A DNA stretch of 51,473 nucleotides from Pseudomonadota bacterium. GTDB lineage: Bacteria; Pseudomonadota; Gammaproteobacteria; Burkholderiales; Sulfuriferulaceae. How positions within the stretch are numbered: the stretch's first letter is position 1; every line of letters begins with the position of its first letter. This document shows positions 1 through 12,571 of this stretch, in pieces. A program made the position numbers and the translations under genes. The notes under the pieces were generated by a model. That model worked only from the letters and a program-made list of their open reading frames with translations, searched no databases and was not told the DNA's origin. The DNA lies in assembly GCA_021790515.1 (NCBI GenBank), contig JAJYHV010000034.1, forward strand, positions 1 to 51,473, written 5' to 3'.

Positions 1-1236
1 ATTCAGGACGTCAACTCGGATCTTCAGCAAAATGGCCTGCAGACCTATATCCACTTCAATCGTGCCATCGCCATGGCCTACGGCTTTATGCCCAACCAAA
101 TCGACAACGTGCTGTATGATGCGTTCGGTCAACGCACGGTATCGACAATCTTTAACCCGATCAACCAATACTTCGTGGTCATGGAGGTGGCGCCTGCGTA
201 TTGGCAGTCGCCGAAGATGCTCGACCGGCTCTGGCTAAGCACTGCGGCAGGCAACCCCACCGGCCCCCAGCAAACCCAGATGCATGGCGGCACAGTCAGC
301 CCGGTACGGCCATTGACTGCCGTCGGCACAGCGTCCGCCAGCACGTCCGATACCAATGCGCTGAATGCCGACGCGGAGGCCAATCAGCTCAACAATGCCA
401 TCGCCAACGCCAAGGGCGGCAGTTCCAGCGGCAGCGCAGACAGCACCGCCGCCGAAACGATGGTGCCGCTTTCGGCCATGGCCAGCTACGTCAACAACCA
501 CACGCCCACCCAAGTCAGCCACCAGAACGGTTTGGTGGCTGGCACTATCTCTTTCAACTTGCCACCCAACGGGTCACTCAGCAAAGCCACGGCAGCAATC
601 AAACAGACCATGCTGGATCTCCGCATGCCGGCTTCGATCCATGGCAACTTTGCCGGCGCGGCACAAGTATATGCACGGTCGATGTTAACCATGCCATTGT
701 TGATTCTTGCCGCGCTGGTGGCGGTATATATCGTGTTGGGCATCCTGTACGAAAATGCAGTACACCCAATTACCATTTTATCGACCCTGCCGTCAGCCAG
801 CATTGGCGCCACGCTTGCCCTGCTGATTTTCAACACACCATTCTCGGTCATCGCACTGATCGGCATTATCCTGCTGATCGGCATTGTCAAGAAAAACGCG
901 ATCATGATGATTGATGTGGCAATCCATCTGCAACGCAATGAAGGCGTACCCGCCCGTGACGCAATTTATCAGGCCGCACTACTCCGTTTGCGGCCGATCA
1001 TGATGACCACTGCCGCCGCCGTGCTCGGTGCAGTACCACTGGCTATCGGCATCGGCCAAGGTGCTTCGCTGCGCCAACCGCTCGGCATCACCGTCATGGG
1101 CGGCCTGATTCTTAGCCAAGTGTTTACCCTATATACTACGCCGGTGATCTACCTGTACTTCGACCGCGTCCACGCACGGCTTGTCATCTGGTCCGCCAAC
1201 CTGCCATGGAACCGTCAATTAGAGCAAAACACATGA
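1..1236 (+). CDS. RND efflux permease, MdtB/MdtC-like, C-terminal part (5' end outside window)
   Basis: Frame open from base 1 (IQDVNSDLQQNGLQTY...); TM motif LLIGIVKKNAIMMID and RLRPIMMTTAAAVLGAVPLAIG typical of MdtB/C-type RND permeases. Confidence 0.93.
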   Translation: MQDVNSDLQQNGLQTYIHFNRAIAMAYGFMPNQIDNVLYDAFGQRTVSTIFNPINQYFVVMEVAPAYWQSPKMLDRLWLSTAAGNPTGPQQTQMHGGTVSPVRPLTAVGTASASTSDTNALNADAEANQLNNAIANAKGGSSSGSADSTAAETMVPLSAMASYVNNHTPTQVSHQNGLVAGTISFNLPPNGSLSKATAAIKQTMLDLRMPASIHGNFAGAAQVYARSMLTMPLLILAALVAVYIVLGILYENAVHPITILSTLPSASIGATLALLIFNTPFSVIALIGIILLIGIVKKNAIMMIDVAIHLQRNEGVPARDAIYQAALLRLRPIMMTTAAAVLGAVPLAIGIGQGASLRQPLGITVMGGLILSQVFTLYTTPVIYLYFDRVHARLVIWSANLPWNRQLEQNT

Positions 1237-2651
1237 ACATCAAACCATTCCGTCATCTGTTCATCGCCATCTCGACCCTATGGCTGGGAGGGTGCATGGT
1301 TGGCCCCGATTACCAACGCCCTTCAGTAAACACACCGACGCACTACAAAGAACTACCCGGCTGGATTCAGGCAGCCCCGTCGGCCGATGCCCCCAAAGGC
1401 GACTGGTGGACAGCATTCAACGACCCGTTGCTAAACCAGCTCGAACCACTGGTGGCTGTTTCTAACCAGACCGTACGTGCGGACTACGCCAACTACCAAC
1501 AGGCGCTGGCCGACGTACAAATCGCGCGCAGCGGCCTGTTTCCGATCCTCGGCATCAGCGGTTCGGCCACCCGGACATCCAGCGCAACCGGTATAACGAC
1601 CATGCCTCAGTCAATCAACAGCGCTGGCTCGCTCGGCGGTGATGTGAGTTGGGCACCCGACCTCTGGGGCGCGGTCCGCAGAACCATCGAAGAAAGCAAG
1701 GCAACTGCCCAGGCCAGTGCGGCGATCCTCGCCAATGCAACATTGTCCGAACAGATCGCGCTGGCCACAGCGGTCATCGAATTACGTGTCACCGATGCCA
1801 ATATCGATTTGCTGCAGAAAACCGTCGATGCCTATCAGGAATTCCTGCTCGTGGTGACCAATCAGGGCAACGCCGGCACGACCGCGCCTGCCAACGTCAT
1901 CGCGGCACGCACCCAACTCGAAAGCGCGCAATCCGGCCTGATCGCACTTGGGGTTGCCCGATCGCAATACGCCAACGCAATTGCAGTGCTGGTCGGGAAA
2001 AACCCGGAAGCGCTCAACATTCCTCACAGCACATGGTTACCAACCCTGCCCACGATTCCGGTAGGCATCCCCTCCACGCTGCTGCAACGCCGGCCAGATA
2101 TCGCCGTGGCCGAGCGCCAGATGGCGGCGCAAAATGCCGCCATCGGCATCGCCATCGCGGCTTACTACCCAAGTCTGTCGCTGTCAGCATCGGATGGCTT
2201 TTCGCAATCTCCACTGGACGGACTGCTGCATTTGGCCAACCACGTGTGGTCGCTGGGTACTGGTGTCGGTGAAACGATTTTCAATGGTGGCGCACGCCAT
2301 GGCGAAGTGGCTGCAGCCCGGGCTGCCTACGAGGCGACGGTGGCCAACTACCGCGGCACGATACTCAATGCGTTTCAAAATGTTGAAAATGATTTGTCCG
2401 GTCTGCGCGTCCTCGCCCGGCAGGCCGAAGTACTGGATGCCGCCGTACATGATGCGAACGAAGGCGCCACCATCGCTTTAAACGAATATCAGGCCGGTAC
2501 CGTCGATTACACCACGACAGCTGCCGCACAGGCCGCGGCACTGAATGCCCGGCAAAGCGCGCTCAACGTACAGATGCAACGCCTGATCGACACGGTGTCA
2601 CTGATCGGGGATCTGGGCGGTGGCTGGTCAAACAACGAGTTGAAACAATAA
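1233..2651 (+). CDS. RND outer membrane factor lipoprotein, NodT/OprM family
   Basis: ATGA overlap with upstream RND gene; signal/lipobox LWLGGCMVGPDYQRP; LLQRRPDIAVAERQM motif; ORF track starts at 1206 but 1233 ATG preferred. Confidence 0.93.
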   Translation: MNIKPFRHLFIAISTLWLGGCMVGPDYQRPSVNTPTHYKELPGWIQAAPSADAPKGDWWTAFNDPLLNQLEPLVAVSNQTVRADYANYQQALADVQIARSGLFPILGISGSATRTSSATGITTMPQSINSAGSLGGDVSWAPDLWGAVRRTIEESKATAQASAAILANATLSEQIALATAVIELRVTDANIDLLQKTVDAYQEFLLVVTNQGNAGTTAPANVIAARTQLESAQSGLIALGVARSQYANAIAVLVGKNPEALNIPHSTWLPTLPTIPVGIPSTLLQRRPDIAVAERQMAAQNAAIGIAIAAYYPSLSLSASDGFSQSPLDGLLHLANHVWSLGTGVGETIFNGGARHGEVAAARAAYEATVANYRGTILNAFQNVENDLSGLRVLARQAEVLDAAVHDANEGATIALNEYQAGTVDYTTTAAAQAAALNARQSALNVQMQRLIDTVSLIGDLGGGWSNNELKQ

Positions 2652-2652
2652 G

Positions 2653-4062
2653 TTATCCTTTGCCATGCGCTGCCTCCAGCACCAGCGCATTGAATTCCGC
2701 CTCACTCATCAACCCATGCTGCGCCACGATCTCGCGCACAGGTCTTCCACTACGCTCGGATTCTTTGGCTATTTCCGCCGCACGCGCATAGCCAACACGT
2801 GTATTCAATAATGTCGCCAGCCCCACACTATCATGAATGAACCATTCGCAGCGCTCGCGATTCACCACCAAACCACGCAGATTCTTTTCGGTTGCCGCAA
2901 CGATGGCGTGAGTGAGCCAATCCATCGCGTCAAACAACGCCGAACCCAATGCCGGCATCATGACGTTCAATTCAAGCTGCCCTGCCTGCGTCATCCAGGC
3001 CACCGCAGCATCTTGCCCCAACACCTGAAAACACACCTGATTCAACATTTCAAACATGACAGGATTGACTTTTCCCGGCATGATAGACGACCCCGGTTGC
3101 ACCGCCGGCAAGGTGATTTCTCCCAACCCGGTGCGTGGACCGGATGCCAACAAGCGCAAATCGTTGGAGATTCGCGTCAATTCCAACGCCAACCCGCGCA
3201 AAGCAGCCGAAAGCGCTTGCATGTCAAACATGGACTGCATCTGTGCCGCCAAATCAGCAGGCTCGATTGCCTCGCCGGTCAACACACGCAACTCAGCCAC
3301 TACCCGCTGCACATAATCCGGTGAAGTATTCAACCCGGTACCAGCCGCAGAACCGCCCAAACCGATGCCACACAACAAAGAGCGGCTTTGCACCAATTGC
3401 TGTGTCGTGCGTCGCAACGTCCATGCGTACGCCGCAAACTCGCGCCCCAATGTTGTCGGCACTGCATCCTGCAAATGCGTGCGACCGCTTTTAACTGTAT
3501 CCTGCTCACGCGCAGCGATACGCTCAAATTCTACGGCCATATCATCGACTGCCGTCAACAAACGAGGCAATTTTGCCAACAATGCCAATCGGATAGCGGT
3601 CGGAATCGTATCGTTGGTCGATTGCCCCATATTGACGTGATCATTTGGGTGGACCGGCGCATACTCACCCCGCTTCCCGCCCAACGCCACATTCGCCAGA
3701 TTGGCAATGACTTCGTTACTATTCATATTGTGGCTGGTACCTGCACCAGCCTGAAAGCGATCCACCACAAACTGATCGACAAACTCGCCGTTCAAAATCC
3801 GTTCACAAGCTGCTACAATGGCGTCCCGACGTTGCTCATCCAACCAGCCCGGCTGACAGTTTGCCTTTGCTGCCGCCAGTTTTATCTGCACATGGGCACG
3901 AACGAAATCAGCATCCGGTCCACGACCGGAGATGGGAAAATTGTCCACCGCACGCGCGGTTTGTATGCCATACCAGACCGCTTCAGGAACTTTACATTCA
4001 CCCAATGAGTCTTTCTCGGTGCGATAAGCATTCATCCGCATCTTCTCCCACAAAAAGCCCAC
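2653..4062 (-). CDS. aspA: Aspartate ammonia-lyase / class II fumarase family
   Basis: Signature GSSIMPGKVNP, SGRTHLQDAVPTTLGREF, NDHVNMGQSTNDTIPTA; probable start at internal MRMNAYR/MNAYR. Confidence 0.85.
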   Translation of the reverse strand: MGFLWEKMRMNAYRTEKDSLGECKVPEAVWYGIQTARAVDNFPISGRGPDADFVRAHVQIKLAAAKANCQPGWLDEQRRDAIVAACERILNGEFVDQFVVDRFQAGAGTSHNMNSNEVIANLANVALGGKRGEYAPVHPNDHVNMGQSTNDTIPTAIRLALLAKLPRLLTAVDDMAVEFERIAAREQDTVKSGRTHLQDAVPTTLGREFAAYAWTLRRTTQQLVQSRSLLCGIGLGGSAAGTGLNTSPDYVQRVVAELRVLTGEAIEPADLAAQMQSMFDMQALSAALRGLALELTRISNDLRLLASGPRTGLGEITLPAVQPGSSIMPGKVNPVMFEMLNQVCFQVLGQDAAVAWMTQAGQLELNVMMPALGSALFDAMDWLTHAIVAATEKNLRGLVVNRERCEWFIHDSVGLATLLNTRVGYARAAEIAKESERSGRPVREIVAQHGLMSEAEFNALVLEAAHGKG

Positions 4063-4079
4063 ATTATACAGGAGCCCTT

Positions 4080-4577
4080 ATGCGCCAACGCATTTTGACC
4101 GTTCTACTGTTTGCCAGCCTGATGTTACCGTTTAGCAGCAGCTTTGCCTTCCAGTTTACCGATACGCAGGGACACAGCCAAACCCTGACGGCGTACAAAG
4201 GAAAATGGCTACTGGTGAATTTCTGGGCAACCTGGTGTCCACCCTGCCGCGCCGAAATTCCTGATCTCATCGCCTTGCACAACCAATACCACAACAGCAA
4301 ATTTGCCGTACTTGGCGTGGCCATGGATTACGATTCCGCACAACAGGTCGCCGATTTTGTGCACAAAATGCATATCAGCTATCCCATTGTACTGGGCGAT
4401 GAAAAGCTGGCCAGTGAAGTCGGCCAGGTCGAAGGATTACCGACCTCCTACCTGTTCAATCCACAGGGGAAAATCGTTGCCATGCAGGTTGGTGCCCTCT
4501 CCCGCGCGGATATAGAACATTACATCGACAGTCACTCGACACCAGTCAGAACGCCAGTCAAAACACCAGCGAATTGA
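4080..4577 (+). CDS. TlpA-like thioredoxin-fold protein (periplasmic)
   Basis: Signal peptide MRQRILTVLLFASLMLPFSSSFAF; WATWCPPCRAEIPDL active site; start refined from ORF track 3861 to ATG at 4080. Confidence 0.9.
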   Translation: MRQRILTVLLFASLMLPFSSSFAFQFTDTQGHSQTLTAYKGKWLLVNFWATWCPPCRAEIPDLIALHNQYHNSKFAVLGVAMDYDSAQQVADFVHKMHISYPIVLGDEKLASEVGQVEGLPTSYLFNPQGKIVAMQVGALSRADIEHYIDSHSTPVRTPVKTPAN

Positions 4578-4581
4578 CGGT

Positions 4582-5877
4582 TCAATGATTTCTGTCCGGC
4601 ACATAATCGCGTCGCGTCGGGCCGACGTATTGTTGACGCGGGCGACCAATCCGGTGCCCGCCGTCAGAGAGCATTTCATGCCACTGCGCTACCCAGCCTG
4701 CAGTACGCGCCAGTGCAAAAATGGCAGTAAACATGGATTCAGGTATTCCCATGGCGCGAAACACGATGCCCGAATAAAAGTCCACATTCGGATACAGTTT
4801 TTTGGCGATGAAGTACTCGTCCTGCAGTGCAATCCGCTCCAGCTCCAGCGCGATTTTGAACATCGGATCATCATTCAGATCCAGCTCATTCAACACCTCA
4901 TGACAGGTCTGGCGCATGACAGCTGCGCGCGGATCCATGTTTTTATACACGCGATGGCCAAAACCCATCAACCGGAATGCGTTACTCTTGTCTTTGGCAC
5001 GGTTGATGAATTCGGGGATACGTGACACATCACCAATTTCGGCCAGCATTTTCAGCACCGCTTCATTCGCGCCCCCATGCAATGGCCCCCACAGTGATGC
5101 CATGCCGGCAGCGATACAGGCGAACGGATTGGCGCCGGACGAACCCGTCAAACGCACCGTCGAAGTCGATGCGTTCTGTTCATGATCCGCATGCAGAATC
5201 AGGATTTTATCCAGCGCCCGTGCCAGCACAGGGTTGACTTCATACGGTCCGGACGGCGTGGAAAACATCATGTGCAAAAAATTTTCCACATAATGCAGAC
5301 GATTTTGTGGGTAAACAAAGGGATCGCCAACATTGTATTTATACGACATGGCGGCAATGGTCGGGATTTTTCCCAATAATTGCAACGCTGCCAGACGCCG
5401 GTTTTCCGCATCGAATACATTGGTTGATTCATGATAAAACGCCGACAATGCGCCAGTAACAGCGACCATGACCGCCATCGGATGCGCATTGCGCTGGAAG
5501 CCGCGAAACACCGTATTGATCTGATCGTGCAACATGGCGTTTTGTCGTACAGATTGCTCGAATGCCAGTTTTTGCGCGGCATCGGGCAACTCGCCCTCCA
5601 GCAGCAAATATGCCACTTCCATGAAACTGGAGTGCTGCGCCAGTTGCTCAATGGGATAGCCACGATAATACAGCAATCCCGCATCACCATCGATATACGT
5701 AATGCAGGAAGTACAACTGGCCGTCGCCATGAAACCCGGGTCATACGTCAACAACCCGTGCTGAACCAGGCTGCGCACATCTACCACAGCCGGACCCAAT
5801 GTACCCTGCATCACAGGCAACTCCAACGTCCGCCCGTCACTCTCAAAAACCAGTTTGACCCTGGATGTATTCGTCAT
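4582..5877 (-). CDS. gltA: Citrate synthase
   Basis: 431 aa; [65 protein letters not shown]. Confidence 0.97.
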   Translation of the reverse strand: MTNTSRVKLVFESDGRTLELPVMQGTLGPAVVDVRSLVQHGLLTYDPGFMATASCTSCITYIDGDAGLLYYRGYPIEQLAQHSSFMEVAYLLLEGELPDAAQKLAFEQSVRQNAMLHDQINTVFRGFQRNAHPMAVMVAVTGALSAFYHESTNVFDAENRRLAALQLLGKIPTIAAMSYKYNVGDPFVYPQNRLHYVENFLHMMFSTPSGPYEVNPVLARALDKILILHADHEQNASTSTVRLTGSSGANPFACIAAGMASLWGPLHGGANEAVLKMLAEIGDVSRIPEFINRAKDKSNAFRLMGFGHRVYKNMDPRAAVMRQTCHEVLNELDLNDDPMFKIALELERIALQDEYFIAKKLYPNVDFYSGIVFRAMGIPESMFTAIFALARTAGWVAQWHEMLSDGGHRIGRPRQQYVGPTRRDYVPDRNH

Positions 5878-5914
5878 TCCGCATCCTCACTAAAGTCACT
5901 TTAAAAGTGGAGCT

Positions 5915-8697
<2,783 letters not shown>

Positions 8698-8704
8698 TAC
8701 CGTC

Positions 8705-10045
8705 ATGATACGACCCGAACTGCTTGCTCCAGCCGGTACCCTGGAAAAAATGCGTCTGGCGTTTCATTTTGGCGCCGATGCCGTGTATGCTGGCCAGCCA
8801 CGCTATTCGCTACGTGCGCGCAATAACGAATTTCAGTTGGCACAACTGGAAACCGGTATTCGGGAAGCCCACCAACTCGGAAAAAAGTTTTTTGTTGCCA
8901 GCAACCTGATGCCGCATAACGCCAAAGTGCATACTTATCTGACCGACATGGCACCGATCATCGCCATGAACCCCGATGCGCTCATCATGGCTGACCCAGG
9001 TCTCATCATGCTGGTACGCGAGCGTTGGCCCGACATACCCGTTCACCTGTCCGTGCAGGCAAATACAGTCAATTTTGCAACGGTTCATTTCTGGCAAAAT
9101 CTGGGGTTATCACGCATCATCCTGTCACGCGAACTGTCGCTGGATGAAATCGCAGAAATTCGCCAACGCTGTCCGGACATCGAACTCGAAGTCTTCGTCC
9201 ACGGTGCCTTGTGCATCGCCTACTCCGGACGCTGCCTGCTGTCGGGCTATTTCAACCACCGCGACCCCAACCAGGGCACCTGCACCAACTCTTGCCGCTG
9301 GGATTATCAGGTACATACCACCAGTGACGACGACAACGGCGATGTGCAAAAACTGGACATCGACAGCCATACACTCCTGTCGGCAGATAATCCGCTTGGA
9401 CAATGCGGCGAGCAGATTCGTCATCCGTTGGCAAACAAAGTATACCTCATCGAGGAAAGCAACCGTTCTGGCGAACTCATGCCCATCATGGAAGATGAAC
9501 ATGGTACCTACATCATGAATTCGAAAGACTTGCGCGCCATCGAGCATATCGCCCGTCTCATCGAAATCGGCATTGATTCGTATAAAATCGAAGGACGAAC
9601 AAAATCAGGTTATTATGTTGCCCGCAGCGTGCAAAGCTATCGTCGCGCCATCGATGACGCCTTGACCGGACAAGCTTTTAATCCGGAACTGCTGGCCGAT
9701 CTGGATGGATTGGCAAACCGTGGCTATACTGCCGGTTTTTACCAGCGCCATGCCACGCATGAACAACAGAATTATCTGCGCGGCCACTCAGAGAGCCATC
9801 GCAGTCAGTATGTCGGTGATATTCTGACCTGCCACGATGGCTGGGCAACCATCGACGTCAAAAACCGTTTTTCCGTGAACGACACGCTCGAAATCATCCA
9901 TCCCACCGGCAACCGCCTCATCACGCTGCACACACTGCGCGATCGTGACGGCCAGCCCGCACAGCATGCGCCAGGCAGTGGACATCGCGTGCAGATTCCC
10001 TTGTCCGAAAATCTGCAAGGAGCACTGGTCGCTCGCAGGCTGTGA
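8705..10045 (+). CDS. trhP: U32 family peptidase (TrhP/YegQ-like tRNA hydroxylation protein)
   Basis: ELLAPAGTLEKMRLAFHFGADAVYAGQPRYSLRARNNEF; HGALCIAYSGRCLLSGYFNHRDPNQGTCTNSCRWDY; YKIEGRTKS. Confidence 0.88.
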   Translation: MIRPELLAPAGTLEKMRLAFHFGADAVYAGQPRYSLRARNNEFQLAQLETGIREAHQLGKKFFVASNLMPHNAKVHTYLTDMAPIIAMNPDALIMADPGLIMLVRERWPDIPVHLSVQANTVNFATVHFWQNLGLSRIILSRELSLDEIAEIRQRCPDIELEVFVHGALCIAYSGRCLLSGYFNHRDPNQGTCTNSCRWDYQVHTTSDDDNGDVQKLDIDSHTLLSADNPLGQCGEQIRHPLANKVYLIEESNRSGELMPIMEDEHGTYIMNSKDLRAIEHIARLIEIGIDSYKIEGRTKSGYYVARSVQSYRRAIDDALTGQAFNPELLADLDGLANRGYTAGFYQRHATHEQQNYLRGHSESHRSQYVGDILTCHDGWATIDVKNRFSVNDTLEIIHPTGNRLITLHTLRDRDGQPAQHAPGSGHRVQIPLSENLQGALVARRL

Positions 10046-10057
10046 CCAGAGCTAAGG

Positions 10058-10118
10058 AACCACTGATTCATTAACCACTGATTCATTCCCACATGGTCGC
10101 GACGGTGGCTTGGCGGGA
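10058..10118 (+). repeat. Dispersed MITE-like repeat, copy a (with 15-bp tandem duplication at its left end)
   Basis: aaccactgattcatt x2 then cccacatggtcgcgacggtggcttggcggg; matches copies at 19944 and elsewhere. Confidence 0.75.
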
Positions 10119-10545
10119 TGAAATGCAAAGCGCAATTCGCCGTCAATGGCGACACCCTTGGCAAGAATTGCAACGCGGCAAACCGCCCGCCAGACCGCGT
10201 CCCGCCATGCATGTTTTGCACGTTTTCAACATGGCGGTTGCAACCAAATCGCGCCCGGGAGCAAATCAGCACCGATATCCGGATGAACAGGCAGACAGAC
10301 TGCTCTCGTGACGGGCAAGCACCGTGGTGATGAATATCTGATTTCACCAGACCGACGCAATTGTCTCATAACCATAACCACGGCCGGACAAAAATACTGG
10401 AAACGCCGACACCGGAGGCCGCAAAAGATGTGAAAGAAATTTCGACTCACACCTGATCACCGATCAGATTGTCAACCGCCTGTGCGCGTTGGCAGGTGCG
10501 TGATACACCGATCCAATGACGGCAAGGCGCCGGGGCAACACACAA

Positions 10546-10989
10546 TCAATATGTTTTATAAGGTAAAAATTTGCCGTTCAAAACGATTTTTACCCGGTCA
10601 CCTTTGGGGTCCGCTACCCGTGAAATATCCATGCTGAAATCAATAGCGCTCATGATGCCGTCGCCGAATTCCTCATGAATCAAGGCTTTGATCGTGGTGC
10701 CATAAACGTTAATCAACTCGTAAAAACGATAAATCAGAGGGTCAGTTGGCACCGTACTGGGCAGCGAACCTTTGTAAGGCACAATTTGCAACGCGTCTAT
10801 AGCCTCAGGCGGGAGTTCGAGCAATTGACCTATGGCGGTTGCCTGCTGTTCGTCCAGCGTCATTTGTCCCATTAGCGCGGCAGTGGTCCACTCCTTGGAT
10901 AGGCCAATCTCATGGGCGATGTCTGCCCATTTCAGGCGCTTTTTAAGTTTGGCGGCGAGGATCAGGTCGGTGACTTCAGTGCGATTCAT
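10546..10989 (-). CDS. cynS: Cyanate hydratase (cyanase)
   Basis: 147 aa; KKRLKWADIAHEIGLSKEWTTAALMGQ; RFYELINVYGTTIKALIHEEFGDGIMSAIDFSMDI. Confidence 0.96.
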   Translation of the reverse strand: MNRTEVTDLILAAKLKKRLKWADIAHEIGLSKEWTTAALMGQMTLDEQQATAIGQLLELPPEAIDALQIVPYKGSLPSTVPTDPLIYRFYELINVYGTTIKALIHEEFGDGIMSAIDFSMDISRVADPKGDRVKIVLNGKFLPYKTY

Positions 10990-11214
10990 GGTCTCTCCTT
11001 ATCGAGGTGTCGGTATGGATCAAATGACGCGCAAGAAAGGAAGTTCTTGCACGTGTTGCGGCATTGCGATCGTTTCGCTGTCCAATTCTTCTCCCGGCCT
11101 GACTTCGTCCGGGTAATGTCGGTCACTTCCGGTAACAGCGACCTTCACCGGTTCACGCAAACACGGCAGCGTATTGACGACAATTTCAGCGATACGCGCG
11201 CGGCATCATGGGTC

Positions 11215-11366
11215 ACCCAGACTGAATTATACCCAACCTGGCAACCCGCAGCAAAATGCCTCCGCGGAGCGCCTCAACCGGACAGTACGCCAGCAAGGAA
11301 ACAGGACAACCGCGACCACCCACACATGGCCTTGGGCGGAATGACACCGAAACAATGCTTGGGAAG
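11215..11366 (+). pseudogene. IS3-family transposase (OrfB C-terminal) remnant, frameshifted
   Basis: 11234-11293 reads QPGNPQQNASAERLNRTVRQ; a different frame from about 11305 reads DNRDHPHMALGGMTPKQC; both match the IS3 OrfB C-terminal consensus, with the middle missing. Confidence 0.8.
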
Positions 11367-11400
11367 CGTCAATCCATTCCCACATGGTCGCGTCACGCCA
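11361..11400 (+). repeat. Dispersed MITE-like repeat, copy b (partial)
   Basis: gggaagcgtcaatccattcccacatggtcgcg; shares gggaagcg and attcccaca with copy at 51449. Confidence 0.6.
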
Positions 11401-11541
11401 CTTCTGGTTCCGATGGATTTTGGGAGAATTGCCATTTTATTTTAAAAATTCAATCAATGGATCAGGAATATTTTCTTGAAAAGACATGAGGGCTGTCACA
11501 TGCAAGCTGATTGACACCATTCCATATGGTAAATCATCCGA

Positions 11542-11844
11542 TTATTGTTTTTGGCACATGGGCGACACTGTATCAGTTGATACGCCGATACCAACTACCG
11601 CCATTACACCACTTGGTTTATGACACGCATAACGCCCTTTCGGGGTATCGGCAAGGTAGTACGTAATTCCATCATCTTCATGAATATTGGAAATTTGAAC
11701 TGAATCGGGATTAAATCCAAGAATGTTTGCTGTGCGCGATTGCAAATATGCGGCATTGGGCTTGTATTGCTCTGCAACTGAAGCACAACCGGATACAAGC
11801 ACGATGACAGCAGAAACAAGAATCAATACAAAGTGTTTTTTCAT
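11542..11844 (-). CDS. Small predicted lipoprotein, unknown function
   Basis: MKKHFVLILVSAVIVLVSGCASVAEQ lipoprotein signal; 100 aa. Confidence 0.7.
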   Translation of the reverse strand: MKKHFVLILVSAVIVLVSGCASVAEQYKPNAAYLQSRTANILGFNPDSVQISNIHEDDGITYYLADTPKGRYACHKPSGVMAVVGIGVSTDTVSPMCQKQ

Positions 11845-12001
11845 TTTACAAACCCCTGTAATTTGCAGTAGATTGGTGTTGCTTCGCCTTCATTTTTAAC
11901 GAAGCCCCACGCCCCATATTTTCAACAAACATCAAAAACAAAATCTTGATCCATCCGCACCCATAAAATCCGAATCAAGAACCAAAACAAACAAAAGTAA
12001 C

Positions 12002-12571
12002 CTATTGCTCACACAGCAAATCTTCCGGAAATGCAATGTAGCGACCCGGTTCAAGCAACAGCGGAATGTGGATCCAACGCAGAATTTTGTTGGCCAGCAG
12101 GTCTATATTGGCGGCAAGCAGGGCCGATGCAACAAAGGTCGTGCAATAGAAGGCGTTGTCATGTTGACGATAATCGGCAGCAAATGGAGTACGTATCCGC
12201 GCGTGATAATCACAGAAGGCAACCACCTGCTCCCGCTGCCAGGAATTTAGTTCAAGCGGGATGGCATAATGCTGCTGGCAACGTACCGGCGCCGTAAAAT
12301 AATGCCACGCTACGCGCCGCACCCCGGATGGCCGTGTGTCACCATCTTCGCCGGACCCTCCCCTGGCAGGCGCACTTTCATACACGACGTCGCCAATGGC
12401 GATGCCACAGTGGGTCCAAGGACTGTTTCTGGTATTGCGTGTCACGCGTGCTTCAATGCCATACCCCGCACGCAACACAATGAACGGTGAACCGGCATCA
12501 CAGGTTGCTGACGACAAGCCATCTGCCATTTGCATAGACCGTTTTGATATCCAACTGCTCATCCGAACCAT
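12002..12571 (-). CDS. YiiX/YebB-like permuted NlpC/P60 (papain-like) protein
   Basis: TRNSPWTHCGIAIGDVVYESAP (His motif) and NAFYCTTFVASALL (Cys motif); start uncertain because the annotated 5' end overlaps the next gene. Confidence 0.65.
   Translation of the reverse strand: MVRMSSWISKRSMQMADGLSSATCDAGSPFIVLRAGYGIEARVTRNTRNSPWTHCGIAIGDVVYESAPARGGSGEDGDTRPSGVRRVAWHYFTAPVRCQQHYAIPLELNSWQREQVVAFCDYHARIRTPFAADYRQHDNAFYCTTFVASALLAANIDLLANKILRWIHIPLLLEPGRYIAFPEDLLCEQ

Noticed and set aside
201-914. Overlapping ORFs antisense or out of frame to the RND gene (for example 201-914 +, 486-938 -)
   Set aside because: Shadow ORFs of a well-supported coding frame; Arg/Gln/His-rich translations with no recognisable motif.
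3388-4008. 206-aa + ORF inside aspA region
   Set aside because: Opposite strand to a clear aspartate ammonia-lyase; no protein-like motif.
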